Origin: Humibacillus sp.
GTDB lineage: Bacteria > Actinomycetota > Actinomycetes > Actinomycetales > Dermatophilaceae
Assembly: GCA_030452985.1 (NCBI GenBank)
Contig: JAKDLG010000015.1
Location: 1 to 55,894 of the forward strand
Direction of reading: 5' to 3'
Length of the DNA: 55,894 nt
The translations under genes were made by a program, and so were the position numbers. This document shows positions 9,076 through 16,918 of the stretch, piece by piece; within the stretch, counting starts at the first letter, position 1, and the number at the start of each line of letters is the position of its first letter. The notes below the pieces were generated by a model. The model was given only the letters and a program-made list of their open reading frames with translations, ran no database searches and was not told where the DNA came from.

Positions 9076-10479
9076 ATGGGGTCCAATTCGCGGGCCGACG
9101 GGCCCGCTGATCTGCTCGTCTCCCTGGATCGGGGCGAGCCGCGCCGCTTACGCGCCCAGCTCGAGCACGCCCTACGCGATGGGATCCAGTCGGGCCGGTT
9201 CCCCTCTGGCATGGCGCTGCCCCCGTCGCGGGTGCTGGCCTCAGAGATCTCGGTGGCCCGCTCGGTGGTGGTCGGGGCCTACGAGCAGCTGATCGCCGAG
9301 GGGTACCTGCAGGCGCGCCAAGGCGCCGCGACGACAGTCGTACCGCGTGCGGCATCCGACGGGTGTGCCGGTGGGCGTCGCAACGGCGGCGTCTTGGGCG
9401 CCCGCAATCTCAGCGGAGTGCCCGATCTCGCCCTGTTCCCTCGTCTCCAGTGGTTACGCCACTATCGGGCCGTACTCAGCCAAGCTCCCGACGCGGTCTT
9501 CGGCTACCCCGACACCCAGGGCGTGGAGGAGCTTCGCCGAGCGCTCAGCGGCTATCTCGGGCGAGTCCGATCCGTCCAGGCCACCCCGAGCGACATCGTC
9601 ATCTGCAGCGGGTTCTCCCACGGTCTGGCCATGGTCTGTCGGGCGCTGCGCCGGCGCGGCGCCGTCCGGCTGGCCGTGGAGGACCCGTGTTTCGGGCTGC
9701 ATCGCCGCGTCATTCGCGCCGCGGGTCTGGAGCCGGTGCCCGTGGCGGTCGACGAGGAGGGGATCGATGTCGCCCGGCTGAGCACGCTCGCCGTCGATGG
9801 GGTGGTGCTTTCACCGGCTCACTCGTATCCGACCGGCGCGGTGCTGGGGCCCGGGCGGCGGGTCGAGCTGGTGGCCTGGGCGCGCCAGCACGACGGGCTG
9901 ATCATCGAGGACGACTACGACGCCGAGTTCCGCTACGACCGCCTCCCGGTCGGTGCGCTGCAGGGCCTGGCCCCACAACAGATCATCTACGGCGGGAGCG
10001 CCAGCAAGATGCTGAGCCCGGCCCTACGTCTGGGCTGGTTGGCCGTGCCGAGACACCTCATCGACGACGTGGTGCGGGCCAAGTTCGACTACGACATCAC
10101 GACCGAGGCGCTCGGACAGCTGACGCTGGCACGGTTCATCGACTCCGGCGACCTCACCACGCACCTACGCCGGGTCCGGCCCCGCTACCGCGACCGACGC
10201 GACCGCCTCATCACGGCCCTGGCACAGCAGATGCCAGAAGCAACGCCGATGGGCATCGAGGCGGGACTTCACCTGTACCTGCGTCTTCCCTCGCACATCG
10301 ATGAGGATGAGCTCGTACGGCGGGCAAGCGTGCTCGGGCTACTCGCCGAGGGCGCCAGAGTGCACTGGGCAGATCAGGCAGCCGCACCCCCGGCGCTCCT
10401 CATCGGCTACAGCGCTCTCCACGCCACCGAGATCGAACGCACCGCCACCATCCTCGGCCAGCTGACGCACACGCCATGA
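9076..10479 (+). CDS. MocR-type GntR/aminotransferase transcriptional regulator
   Basis: 467 residues. The N-terminal GntR winged helix spans about residues 15-85 (LRDGIQSGRFPSGMALPPSR, then VARSVVVGAYEQL). It is followed by a fold-type I aminotransferase domain from about 115 to the end. The PLP-binding Lys is in GGSASKMLSP (Lys311), with DDYDAEFRYD before it. Family members bind PLP and control vitamin B6, GABA or amino-acid genes, often a divergent neighbour. Here the divergent gene is the SH3 protein 232 bases away, which is not an obvious target, so the regulated gene may be elsewhere. Confidence 0.9.
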   Translation: MGSNSRADGPADLLVSLDRGEPRRLRAQLEHALRDGIQSGRFPSGMALPPSRVLASEISVARSVVVGAYEQLIAEGYLQARQGAATTVVPRAASDGCAGGRRNGGVLGARNLSGVPDLALFPRLQWLRHYRAVLSQAPDAVFGYPDTQGVEELRRALSGYLGRVRSVQATPSDIVICSGFSHGLAMVCRALRRRGAVRLAVEDPCFGLHRRVIRAAGLEPVPVAVDEEGIDVARLSTLAVDGVVLSPAHSYPTGAVLGPGRRVELVAWARQHDGLIIEDDYDAEFRYDRLPVGALQGLAPQQIIYGGSASKMLSPALRLGWLAVPRHLIDDVVRAKFDYDITTEALGQLTLARFIDSGDLTTHLRRVRPRYRDRRDRLITALAQQMPEATPMGIEAGLHLYLRLPSHIDEDELVRRASVLGLLAEGARVHWADQAAAPPALLIGYSALHATEIERTATILGQLTHTP

Positions 10480-10779
10480 AATACACACCGGAGGGCATGG
10501 ATCCGCTACGGGGGGCTGTTCCGCAGGTGGCGTGACCATCGGGGGTGCTACCCGACGTCGTGGTGCGGCGCACCAGGCCGAAAGTGGCCGCCAACGCTGA
10601 AGCTGATGAGTGCGCGGATGAACCCGAGCAAGTAGCGCTCGACTGTCGGTCGAAGGTTGTGCACGGCAGGCTCTCTTCCCGCCGTGGGAGACGGCGAGGT
10701 TCGGCACGACGGCGGACAGGGGGTGGTTCGGTCGTGGGCGGCCGCCAGGGCGGCGGTGGTGGCCTGGCCCTGAAGGCGC
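10480..10779. other. intergenic stretch with no recognisable gene
   Basis: About 300 bases between the MocR stop and the first MOSC-like sequence. Open frames here are mostly Arg/Pro/Gly-rich shadows. I see no start with a ribosome site, no clear hairpin terminator and no family match. It may be eroded sequence belonging to the relic locus that follows. Confidence 0.4.
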
Positions 10780-11000
10780 GCCACGGATGCACCTCGGCGC
10801 CGTGCTTCACGACGCCGAACACTCCTGCCTTGCGCACGACGGTGCAACCCTCGAGGCGATCGACTCCCCCGGTGGCGGTCAGCGTGGGTTCGGCCGTCGA
10901 CGGCACACAGTCGGCGCGAGCCACCACCTTCAGCGGGCCGGCTGGAAGTCGTCGATCTGTCGGCAGGGTTTCCCGGGAACGTTGCTGCACGAGGGGTGTT
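10780..11000 (-). pseudogene. relic of a MOSC-domain gene
   Basis: Leftward reading gives LKVVARADCVPSTAEPTL and GGVDRLEGCTVVRKAGV, a near copy of the C-terminal third of the intact MOSC gene at 21554-22156 (LKVVVARADGVPSTAEPTL). The matching DNA runs from about 10785 to 10975. The catalytic N-terminal part, including the Cys-bearing PCRQ segment, is missing or scrambled, and the C-terminus runs into unrelated Pro/Arg-rich sequence. It was duplicated together with the DUF1348 fragment next to it, as the two are neighbours in the intact locus. Confidence 0.8.
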
Positions 11001-11039
11001 GGCACGAATGTCAGTGGGCGAGCCGGTCTACCCCGCCTC

Positions 11040-11205
11040 GGCGCTCAGAGCACGAGATCGGTGAGGCCCTGGTGGTGAGCGGGACCCGAGCCCCGAGCGT
11101 CCCAGCGGCAAAGCCGCTCCGCCTCCAAGATCTGCAGGTCATTGATACTTGTGCGCCGGTGCTGACAGCGACCCTCCTGGTCGAACTGCTAGTTTCTCGT
11201 CGCCG
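11040..11205 (-). pseudogene. relic of a DUF1348 (NTF2-like) gene
   Basis: This stretch matches the 3' end of the intact DUF1348 gene (about 22200-22375), including the stop region GTGAGGCCCTGGTGGT and the AAGATCTGCAGGTCATTGAT block, with scattered substitutions and small indels. The first two thirds of the gene are absent. Its far end forms the 3' end of the adjacent winged-helix gene, so the junction supplied that protein's last few residues. Confidence 0.75.
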
Positions 11206-11518
11206 TGGGAGTGGTGTCAGGGATCGTTCCCGCGGCCACGAGCAGCAGGAGTGCGGCGACGTGGGCGTCGTAAGCGCGGCGCCCCTCCTCCGTCGGACGA
11301 ACCCAGGTGCGGACTCGACCGCCGCGCCCGGTCGGCTTGTCCAGCGCGACGTAGCCCGCGTCCTGCAGCACCTTGAGGTGCTTGCTGAGAACCGAGTCGG
11401 CGACGCCGAGCATCTCTCGGATCGCCGCGAACTCCACCGACTCTGTGACGGCGAGCGCCGCCATGATGCGCAGGCGGTGCGGTGCATGGACGACTTCATC
11501 GAAGGCGGGAGCCGTCAC
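11189..11518 (-). CDS. winged-helix (HTH_34-type) transcriptional regulator
   Basis: 109 residues from GTG 11518 (VTAPAFDEVVHAPHRL), which overlaps the stop of the upstream membrane-protein gene (GTGA). The fold is a MarR/ArsR-like winged helix: AALAVTESVEFAAIREML, recognition helix VADSVLSKHLKVLQDAGYV, then a wing with KPTGRGGRVRTWVRPT and TEEGRRAYDAHVA. Regulators of this class usually sit in operons with a small membrane protein and repress their own promoter; the palindrome at 11971-11987 is the likely site. The last residues (about TPTATRN) come from a junction with a DUF1348 relic. A truncated copy lies at 5336-5600. Confidence 0.85.
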   Translation of the reverse strand: MTAPAFDEVVHAPHRLRIMAALAVTESVEFAAIREMLGVADSVLSKHLKVLQDAGYVALDKPTGRGGRVRTWVRPTEEGRRAYDAHVAALLLLVAAGTIPDTTPTATRN

Positions 11519-11955
11519 CGCCCCGCCCCGAGGGCCGCGCGGAGTTCGCGCTCGTATCCACGGCCGAGCGCAATCGTGGCCAGGAGCAACAGCGTGGCGG
11601 GCACCAGCGCGACCAGCGCCGGTACAGCCGACAGGCCGATCAGGAGCGCGGCGCCGTCCAGAAGGAGAACCGCAACCAGAAGCGCCCCGATCCACCGATC
11701 CTGTCGGCCGCGGACGGACCCGGTGTAGCTGACCCCCGACCTGTGCGTCTGAATGAAGGGGAGCGCGATCGCGACGACGAGGGCCGCGAAGCAGAGCGGC
11801 AGTCCCTGCGGAAGGCCTACCCCTAAGCCGAGAGCCGACGCGCCCAGTGCCGCTCCGAATGCGGGGAGGTACCACCGGGGCGTCACGAGCCGGTCCGCCA
11901 GCGCTGAGCGGGCCGCCGCGACCTGAGCGAGCCCTTCGATCGGATCAGATTCCAT
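11515..11955 (-). CDS. four-helix membrane protein coupled to the winged-helix regulator
   Basis: 146 residues from ATG 11955. A polar N-terminus (MESDPIEGLAQVAAARSALA) is followed by four hydrophobic segments (about 33-52, 55-72, 90-110 and 112-132) and an Arg-rich end. It overlaps the next gene by four bases and so is coupled to the regulator. No ribosome site is seen, and the operator palindrome begins only a few bases upstream of the start, so the transcript may be leaderless. The family is not known to me by function; this pairing with an HTH_34 regulator is a common actinobacterial arrangement. Confidence 0.75.
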   Translation of the reverse strand: MESDPIEGLAQVAAARSALADRLVTPRWYLPAFGAALGASALGLGVGLPQGLPLCFAALVVAIALPFIQTHRSGVSYTGSVRGRQDRWIGALLVAVLLLDGAALLIGLSAVPALVALVPATLLLLATIALGRGYERELRAALGAGR

Positions 11956-11957
11956 AA

Positions 11958-11987
11958 CGGAAACTCTACGCTTTCCGAGACGGAAAG
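11958..11987 (-). promoter_or_regulatory. palindromic operator upstream of regulator operon
   Basis: A perfect inverted repeat CTTTCCG-AGA-CGGAAAG at 11971-11987 is preceded by a third half-site CGGAAA at 11958-11963. It lies 3 to 32 bases before the ATG of the membrane-protein gene and is well placed for autorepression by the HTH_34 regulator. The role is inferred; the symmetry is seen directly. Confidence 0.6.
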
Positions 11988-12216
11988 TCACCCCGGCCTT
12001 GTCTGGAACTGTTCGTTGGTCGAACACACCCCGTCACGCCGCGGATCGCGCGTCCGGCCAGGACTGTCATGTGGCACTCGTTCTGCCGAAAGGGCTATGA
12101 AGGCAACTGCCCCGGTTGGTTATTGAAGTCCATACAACGGCACCCTCGTGGAGTACCTGTCCAGCAATGCGCGTCGTTCGGTGTGGCTCCATGAGCGGAT
12201 GCCGTAGCGTCGACGG

Positions 12217-12660
12217 ATGATCGTGCCGGTCCGACTCGGGGTTCCAGCAGACGTTCCTTCGTGGGTCTCGCTGGCGCTCAAGGTCGAGGAGCTCTTCGGC
12301 CCGATGCCGGAGATTCGGCGAGCAATCGAGCGCGGCATCGACCGCGGCACGGCTCTGGCGACTGGCTCGGTGGGAAGTGTCACGGGTGGGATGCTGCTGA
12401 GCCGCGATGACCGACCGCATTCCATCCATTGGCTGGCTGTCGACCCTAACGCCAGGCAGCGAGGATTGGGGGGCGCGCTCATTCGAGCCGCCCTTGATCG
12501 ATGGCCAACCGGAGACATAGAGGTAATCACCTTTGCAGAGACCACCGTCGGTGGTGCGCCCGCACGGACGTTGTACGAGAGCATCGGTTTCGATCTGGTC
12601 GGCCCGACGGAGCATGCCGCCGACGGTGAATTGCGGGACCGGTACGTCATGCGTCGATAG
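12217..12660 (+). CDS. GNAT-family N-acetyltransferase
   Basis: 147 residues. The acetyl-CoA binding motif A is visible as IHWLAVDPNARQRGLGGALI near residues 70-90, with motif B as ARTLYESIGFDLVG near 120. The substrate is unknown. The ATG is weakly supported by its upstream sequence (GTAGCGTCGACGG). GC content and codon bias are lower than in most neighbours, which may indicate later arrival. It stands alone between the regulator operon and a convergent rhomboid-like gene. Confidence 0.85.
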   Translation: MIVPVRLGVPADVPSWVSLALKVEELFGPMPEIRRAIERGIDRGTALATGSVGSVTGGMLLSRDDRPHSIHWLAVDPNARQRGLGGALIRAALDRWPTGDIEVITFAETTVGGAPARTLYESIGFDLVGPTEHAADGELRDRYVMRR

Positions 12661-12855
12661 CCGCAGAATGAGTCACCAGGCCCTCCTTCGGCCCGAAGCG
12701 CTCACATGCAGCACACACGAGCAATAGCTCAGGGTCGCCGGCCACGCTGCTCGGGCGTGTGTCGTGCGACGACAGTTCCGCGGAACGTGGAAGTACGACC
12801 TCAACGGGCCGACCGGGATGCACCACTCAGCACGGTAGCGGCTGGCAATGGTGGT

Positions 12856-13539
12856 TCAGACACCAGCGGTGTGACAGAGAGACAGTCGACGAGACCACCG
12901 ACGGCGGGCGAATGGCATCCCCGCAAGTCCGATCACGAGCCCGAACCCCACTGCGATTCCATGACCGTCCTTGGCAATGACCAAGATGAGCGCGCTTACG
13001 CCCATGATCAGGCAGCCGATGGCGGCCCGTGAGCGCTTCCCGGGGGGTAGGACCGCAAGAGCATACGGCGGCAGGCTTGCCAGCAAGGGGAGCGTGGCTC
13101 CAGAGTTACCGCCCCCATCGGTCGCGCCGAACCGAACCGCCAAGATATTGAGCCCCAGGCCAGCGACGACGAACGTTGAGATGGTGGCCACCGAACCCCA
13201 GAGACGCAGGCAGATCACCAGCGCCAGCGCAAGGAGCACCAGGTTCGACACCGTGCCGATGACTCCTCCGTCCTGCACTACGACCGATGTCAGCAGACGC
13301 CACCGCTGATGGCCCGCGGTGACCGCATCCGCATCGCGGTGCAGGACGCCGTAGACACGGGGGAAGGGGATCTGCGCCAACGACGGAACCGCGACGCACA
13401 GCCACACGATCCATCCAGACAGCGGAACATCCCGCCACAACAGCCGGCCCTCCATCAGAGGTGCGACCGACTGAAGAGCAGCCGCGACGACAGCGACCAG
13501 GCAGAGCACGAAGAGCAAACTGGTCCCGGCCGTATTCAT
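12856..13539 (-). CDS. rhomboid-like intramembrane protease
   Basis: 227 residues, about six transmembrane segments. The rhomboid pattern is visible: RLLTSVVVQDGGVIGTVSN at 81-99 corresponds to the usual RLLTS..lH.g..Hl..N region, the serine motif is GNSGA (Ser146), and the catalytic-type His is in DGHGIAVGFG (His193). The loop-region His usually before the second segment is replaced by Gln-Asp, so it is a divergent member. Rhomboids cut membrane proteins within or near the bilayer. No partner gene is adjacent. Confidence 0.7.
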   Translation of the reverse strand: MNTAGTSLLFVLCLVAVVAAALQSVAPLMEGRLLWRDVPLSGWIVWLCVAVPSLAQIPFPRVYGVLHRDADAVTAGHQRWRLLTSVVVQDGGVIGTVSNLVLLALALVICLRLWGSVATISTFVVAGLGLNILAVRFGATDGGGNSGATLPLLASLPPYALAVLPPGKRSRAAIGCLIMGVSALILVIAKDGHGIAVGFGLVIGLAGMPFARRRWSRRLSLCHTAGV

Positions 13540-13732
13540 CGATCAAGCCTGCATCACCGCCTGACCAGGTCCTTATGACTTTTGTCATCAAGGTTCTAGC
13601 CCAGACCACCTGCCGCCCTGCTCCTTGCGGCCGCCGCGCTGAAGAACTCACGGAGGGGTCCTCGGTCGGGCGGCCCCCGGCCGTTTCGGCTGGCCCTTGG
13701 GCAGCAGGCGGCAGTTTGTGCCGAGTTGAGGC

Positions 13733-14347
13733 TCAGACGATGAGGCGCTCGAGGGCGAGGACGACCCCGAGGAGAATCATTGAAACGCCGGAGATGCGAG
13801 TGACGATTCGGACCGTGACGGGTCGGGTGTCGAGAAGTCGGGTGGCCGCTATCGCGATGGCGAAGTAGAAGGCGCCGCAGGTCAGGGTGAAGACCAAGCC
13901 GAGGATGGTGAACTGGACCGGCAACGGCCAACGGTCGTGGGTGCTGGTGAATTGGGGCAGTAGAGCGAGGAAGATCAGGAGGGCCTTCGGATTAAGCCCG
14001 CTAACGACCATCCCTTGGAACAGAGTGCGACGTGCCGAAGTCGTCGACCGATCGCGCGGGTCGGTGAAGTCGGCGGGGTCCCGAAGAGTCTTGGAGCCTC
14101 GCCAGATGAGGTAGAGGGCTCCAGCGGCGGTGAACACGAACAGTGCGGCCGGCGTCGTGGCGAGAAGCAGACCCAACCCGGCGACCACGACCAGGGTCAG
14201 TCCCGCGTAGCCGAGAACGATGCCGCCTGCCGCAGCAGCACCATGACGCCGTAGGCCAGCATCAATCGCGAAGGCCCAGTCAGGCCCCGGAACTGCGATG
14301 AGCACCGAAGCGACGCCCCAGAACGACAGGACAGAGACGAAGCGCAT
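13733..14347 (-). CDS. LysE/RhtB-family amino-acid exporter
   Basis: 204 residues, six predicted membrane segments. The family signature PGPD is at residues 20-23 (IAVPGPDWAFAI) and the second conserved block GLNPKALLIFLALLPQF is near residue 117. These exporters expel basic or neutral amino acids or homoserine lactones. The gene starts beside the remains of an Old Yellow Enzyme gene, and no regulator such as LysG is next to it, so the substrate cannot be inferred. Confidence 0.87.
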   Translation of the reverse strand: MRFVSVLSFWGVASVLIAVPGPDWAFAIDAGLRRHGAAAAGGIVLGYAGLTLVVVAGLGLLLATTPAALFVFTAAGALYLIWRGSKTLRDPADFTDPRDRSTTSARRTLFQGMVVSGLNPKALLIFLALLPQFTSTHDRWPLPVQFTILGLVFTLTCGAFYFAIAIAATRLLDTRPVTVRIVTRISGVSMILLGVVLALERLIV

Positions 14348-14349
14348 TC

Positions 14350-14630
14350 ACTGACTCCCGATTCTTGGTGGGAACTTCGGCGCGGGCCGCCGAAGGAGAC
14401 CAGGTCAACCCGACCTGCTCGGAGCAGCTCGGCGGCGGCGTGCGGGTCGATCAGGTAGCCGTTAGCCCCGTGCAGCACCATCCGTCGAACCCGGCTGCCA
14501 CGGCGCGGTACGCCGCCTCAAGATGGGTAGCGATGGCTCGGTCGACATCCGCCCCGGTCATGGCCAGCGACGCAACGTGGTCCTGGTTGGTCTGCACCCT
14601 TGGGGGCATCCGAGGATGGGCGCTCATTCC
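14350..14630 (-). pseudogene. relic of an Old Yellow Enzyme (alkene reductase) gene
   Basis: Leftward frames show the flavin-oxidoreductase blocks AIATHLEAAYRAVAAGFDG, then after a frameshift MVLHGANGYLIDPH, then directly AAELLRAGRVDLVSFGGP. In intact enzymes the LHGANGYLIDQF block is followed by about 150 residues before the LL..GRVD.v.fG block, so a large internal deletion joined them. The N-terminal half is also missing. The 5' end of the relic overlaps the MMPL reading frame, which is still open across it. Confidence 0.8.
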
Positions 14631-16743
14631 GGGGTTCCTGTCGGTTCGCGATGGTTGAGGTGTCGGTGGTGACGCGAGAGGGCCACCAGGCGCGGTCGCC
14701 GAGGATGAGCAGGGCGGCGGGGACGAGGATGGTGCGCACGAGCACCGTGTCGAGCAGGACGCCGATAGCGATCGCCGTGCCGACCTGAGCGACGGGGAGG
14801 TAGGGAAGCCGGGCCAGACCGGCGAAGGTGGCGGCCAGCACGATGCCGGCTGCGGTGATCACTCCTCCGGTGACGGCGAGCCCCCGTAGGGTCGCCCGCT
14901 GGGTGCCAAGCCGTGGGGTTTCCTCGCGGATTCGCGCGATGAGGAAGATGTTGTAGTCGACGCCGAGCGCGACCAGGAACACGAAGACATAGAGCGGGAG
15001 CTGCGCTTCGATGCCCGGGTAGCCGAGTGCGATCCACAACCGGTTGGCCAGGCCCAGCGAGGCCGCGAAGCTCAGGGCCGTCGTGGCCACCAGAACCAGT
15101 GGAGCAACGATGGCTCGCACGAGCACGGAGATGGTGATCATGACCACCAGCAGTACGAGGGGAATCAGCACGATCGCGTCGCGGCGCGCTGCCTGGATCG
15201 TGTCGTACTGCACCGTGGGCCCGCCGCCCACCAGGGCAGCCGGGGCAGCCCGATCTAGCCGCGTCCGTAGGTGCGCGATGGTGGCGTAACCAGTCGCCTC
15301 GTAGGGCGGCACGGCCAGGACCACCGAGGAGAAGGCGTAACTGCCCTTAGGAACACCGGCTGACACCGCGGCAACGTTCGGTGTCGCGCGCGCGACAGCG
15401 ACGGCAGCCGCGGACTGGCCCGGCGGGCTCATCATGACCAACGGCCCGATCTCACCCGGGGGGAAGTGGTCGGTGAGCAGCTGTGTGCCTGTGACACTGC
15501 CGGGGTGTCCCTTGACCAGGGCGATCGGGTCGTTGTCGGTGTGCAGGCCGGCCAGCCCGAAACACGCCGCCCCGAGCAGTAGGACGGAGGCCACCGCTAC
15601 CGCTGGTGGTCGGCGAGCCACGTGCGCCCCGATCGTGTGCCAGGCGTTCGACTCCTCACGGCCGAGCTGGCCGTTACGAGGGACCCGGGGCCAGAAACCC
15701 GGGCGACCGACGAGCAGGAGCAACGCCGGAAGCAGGGTGAGCTGGGCCAGGAGAACCGCGACGACGGCGACGACCGCTACCGGGCCCAAACCACGTAGCG
15801 AGGCGGACTGGGCCACGAGCAGGCAGAGCATCGCGCAGATCACCGTCGCAGCGGATGCCGTCAGGGTGGGGATCGTGCGGCGCAACGCGATCGCCATCGC
15901 CTCGGCTGGGGTGGGCGTGCGCTCGAGCTCCTCGCGGTAGCGGTGCACCAAGAGCATCGCGTAGTCGGTGGATGCGCCGAGGACCAGGACCGTCAAGATC
16001 GCGGTTGACAGGGAGGTGACGGTAAACCCGGCCGTCACCAGCGCGTGGGTCCCAGCTTTCGCGACGATGAGGGAGGCGATGGTTCCCGAGAGTGGGCACA
16101 ACCACAGCACGGGGCTGCGGTAGACGACGAGCAGGATGAGGACCACGATCGCGAAGGAGGTCGCCAGCAGGGTGTTCTGGTTGCCGATGCCGCCGTCGGC
16201 GGTCAACGCGGCCGATCCGGTGACCGCGACGTGAAGGCCATCGGGCATCGACGTGGTCACCGCGTGTCGGACGGACTGCACGGTCGAGGCGTCGAGGCTG
16301 CTCAGCTGCGTCGGAGTGGCAGTGACCGCAGCCGTGAACTGTGCGGCTCTGCCGTCAACGGAGTACCGAACCGACCCTGGCGCAGAGAGGTGGCTGAGCT
16401 GGCCAGAGAGATGCCCCACTGTAGTGCGGGCCCTTTCGACGACACCCCGGTCATCGCCGGTCAGGCCACCGTTGCTGGTGGCGAACACGACAGTGATCGA
16501 GTCGCCGGCCGGTTGGCCCCGGTTGAGCCAGTCGAGCTGCTGGGCGACCAGGGTCGACTCGGCGTTGCCCGGCAGGTTCGCCTGTGGCGTGTTGTCGACC
16601 TCGCTCGACAGGCTGGTGGCGAACGGGTAGAGCGCCACCATCGCGCAGAGCCAGACGGCCGCGACCGGCCAGCGCAGCCGATGCAGCACTGCGGCGAGTG
16701 GCCCGTTGACGGGCTTTGAGCTGGACACACGCGGTACTGGCAC
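14518..16743 (-). CDS. MMPL/RND-family membrane transporter
   Basis: 741 residues from GTG 16743, with AGAGGGGGCG upstream. It shows the usual two-fold architecture: one segment, a large outer loop, then a membrane bundle, twice. Both halves carry the MMPL GxxxDYxxx motif (LGASTDYAMLLVHRYREEL near 265 and LGVDYNIFLIARIREET near 600). Such proteins use the proton gradient to export lipids or drugs. The natural end is probably near LGDRAWWPSRVT; the last ~58 residues read through Old Yellow Enzyme relic DNA in another frame, so the tail is acquired. It is divergent from a two-component system that may control it. Confidence 0.87.
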   Translation of the reverse strand: MPVPRVSSSKPVNGPLAAVLHRLRWPVAAVWLCAMVALYPFATSLSSEVDNTPQANLPGNAESTLVAQQLDWLNRGQPAGDSITVVFATSNGGLTGDDRGVVERARTTVGHLSGQLSHLSAPGSVRYSVDGRAAQFTAAVTATPTQLSSLDASTVQSVRHAVTTSMPDGLHVAVTGSAALTADGGIGNQNTLLATSFAIVVLILLVVYRSPVLWLCPLSGTIASLIVAKAGTHALVTAGFTVTSLSTAILTVLVLGASTDYAMLLVHRYREELERTPTPAEAMAIALRRTIPTLTASAATVICAMLCLLVAQSASLRGLGPVAVVAVVAVLLAQLTLLPALLLLVGRPGFWPRVPRNGQLGREESNAWHTIGAHVARRPPAVAVASVLLLGAACFGLAGLHTDNDPIALVKGHPGSVTGTQLLTDHFPPGEIGPLVMMSPPGQSAAAVAVARATPNVAAVSAGVPKGSYAFSSVVLAVPPYEATGYATIAHLRTRLDRAAPAALVGGGPTVQYDTIQAARRDAIVLIPLVLLVVMITISVLVRAIVAPLVLVATTALSFAASLGLANRLWIALGYPGIEAQLPLYVFVFLVALGVDYNIFLIARIREETPRLGTQRATLRGLAVTGGVITAAGIVLAATFAGLARLPYLPVAQVGTAIAIGVLLDTVLVRTILVPAALLILGDRAWWPSRVTTDTSTIANRQEPRNERPSSDAPKGADQPGPRCVAGHDRGGCRPSHRYPS

Positions 16744-16761
16744 AGCTCGACGCCCCCTCTT

Positions 16762-16781
16762 GGCCTGATCAGGTTCAGGCC
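16762..16781. promoter_or_regulatory. inverted repeat in divergent promoter region
   Basis: GGCCTGA-TCAGGT-TCAGGCC is a perfect 7-bp inverted repeat with a 6-base spacer and contains the palindrome CCTGATCAGG. It sits just upstream of the MMPL start, in the region shared with the histidine kinase gene. It could bind the adjacent response regulator or another factor, or fold in the MMPL leader. Confidence 0.4.
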
Positions 16782-16918
16782 CCCAGAGTGCGCGGCGCCC
16801 TGACGCCGGTCGTCGCCGTACGGTCTGACACTGGGGACCATCTCCCGCCTACCTCTCGGGAGGCGTAGTACCTGGAGGCGATGCGCGGGCAGCGCCGACG
16901 AGTACCGTTGATCTGGTG

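Noticed and set aside
16750-16885. TPP-riboswitch-like ACCTGATC on the minus strand upstream of MMPL
   Set aside because: Only that octamer matches; the CTGAGA element and the downstream GCG.AGGGA at proper spacing are absent.
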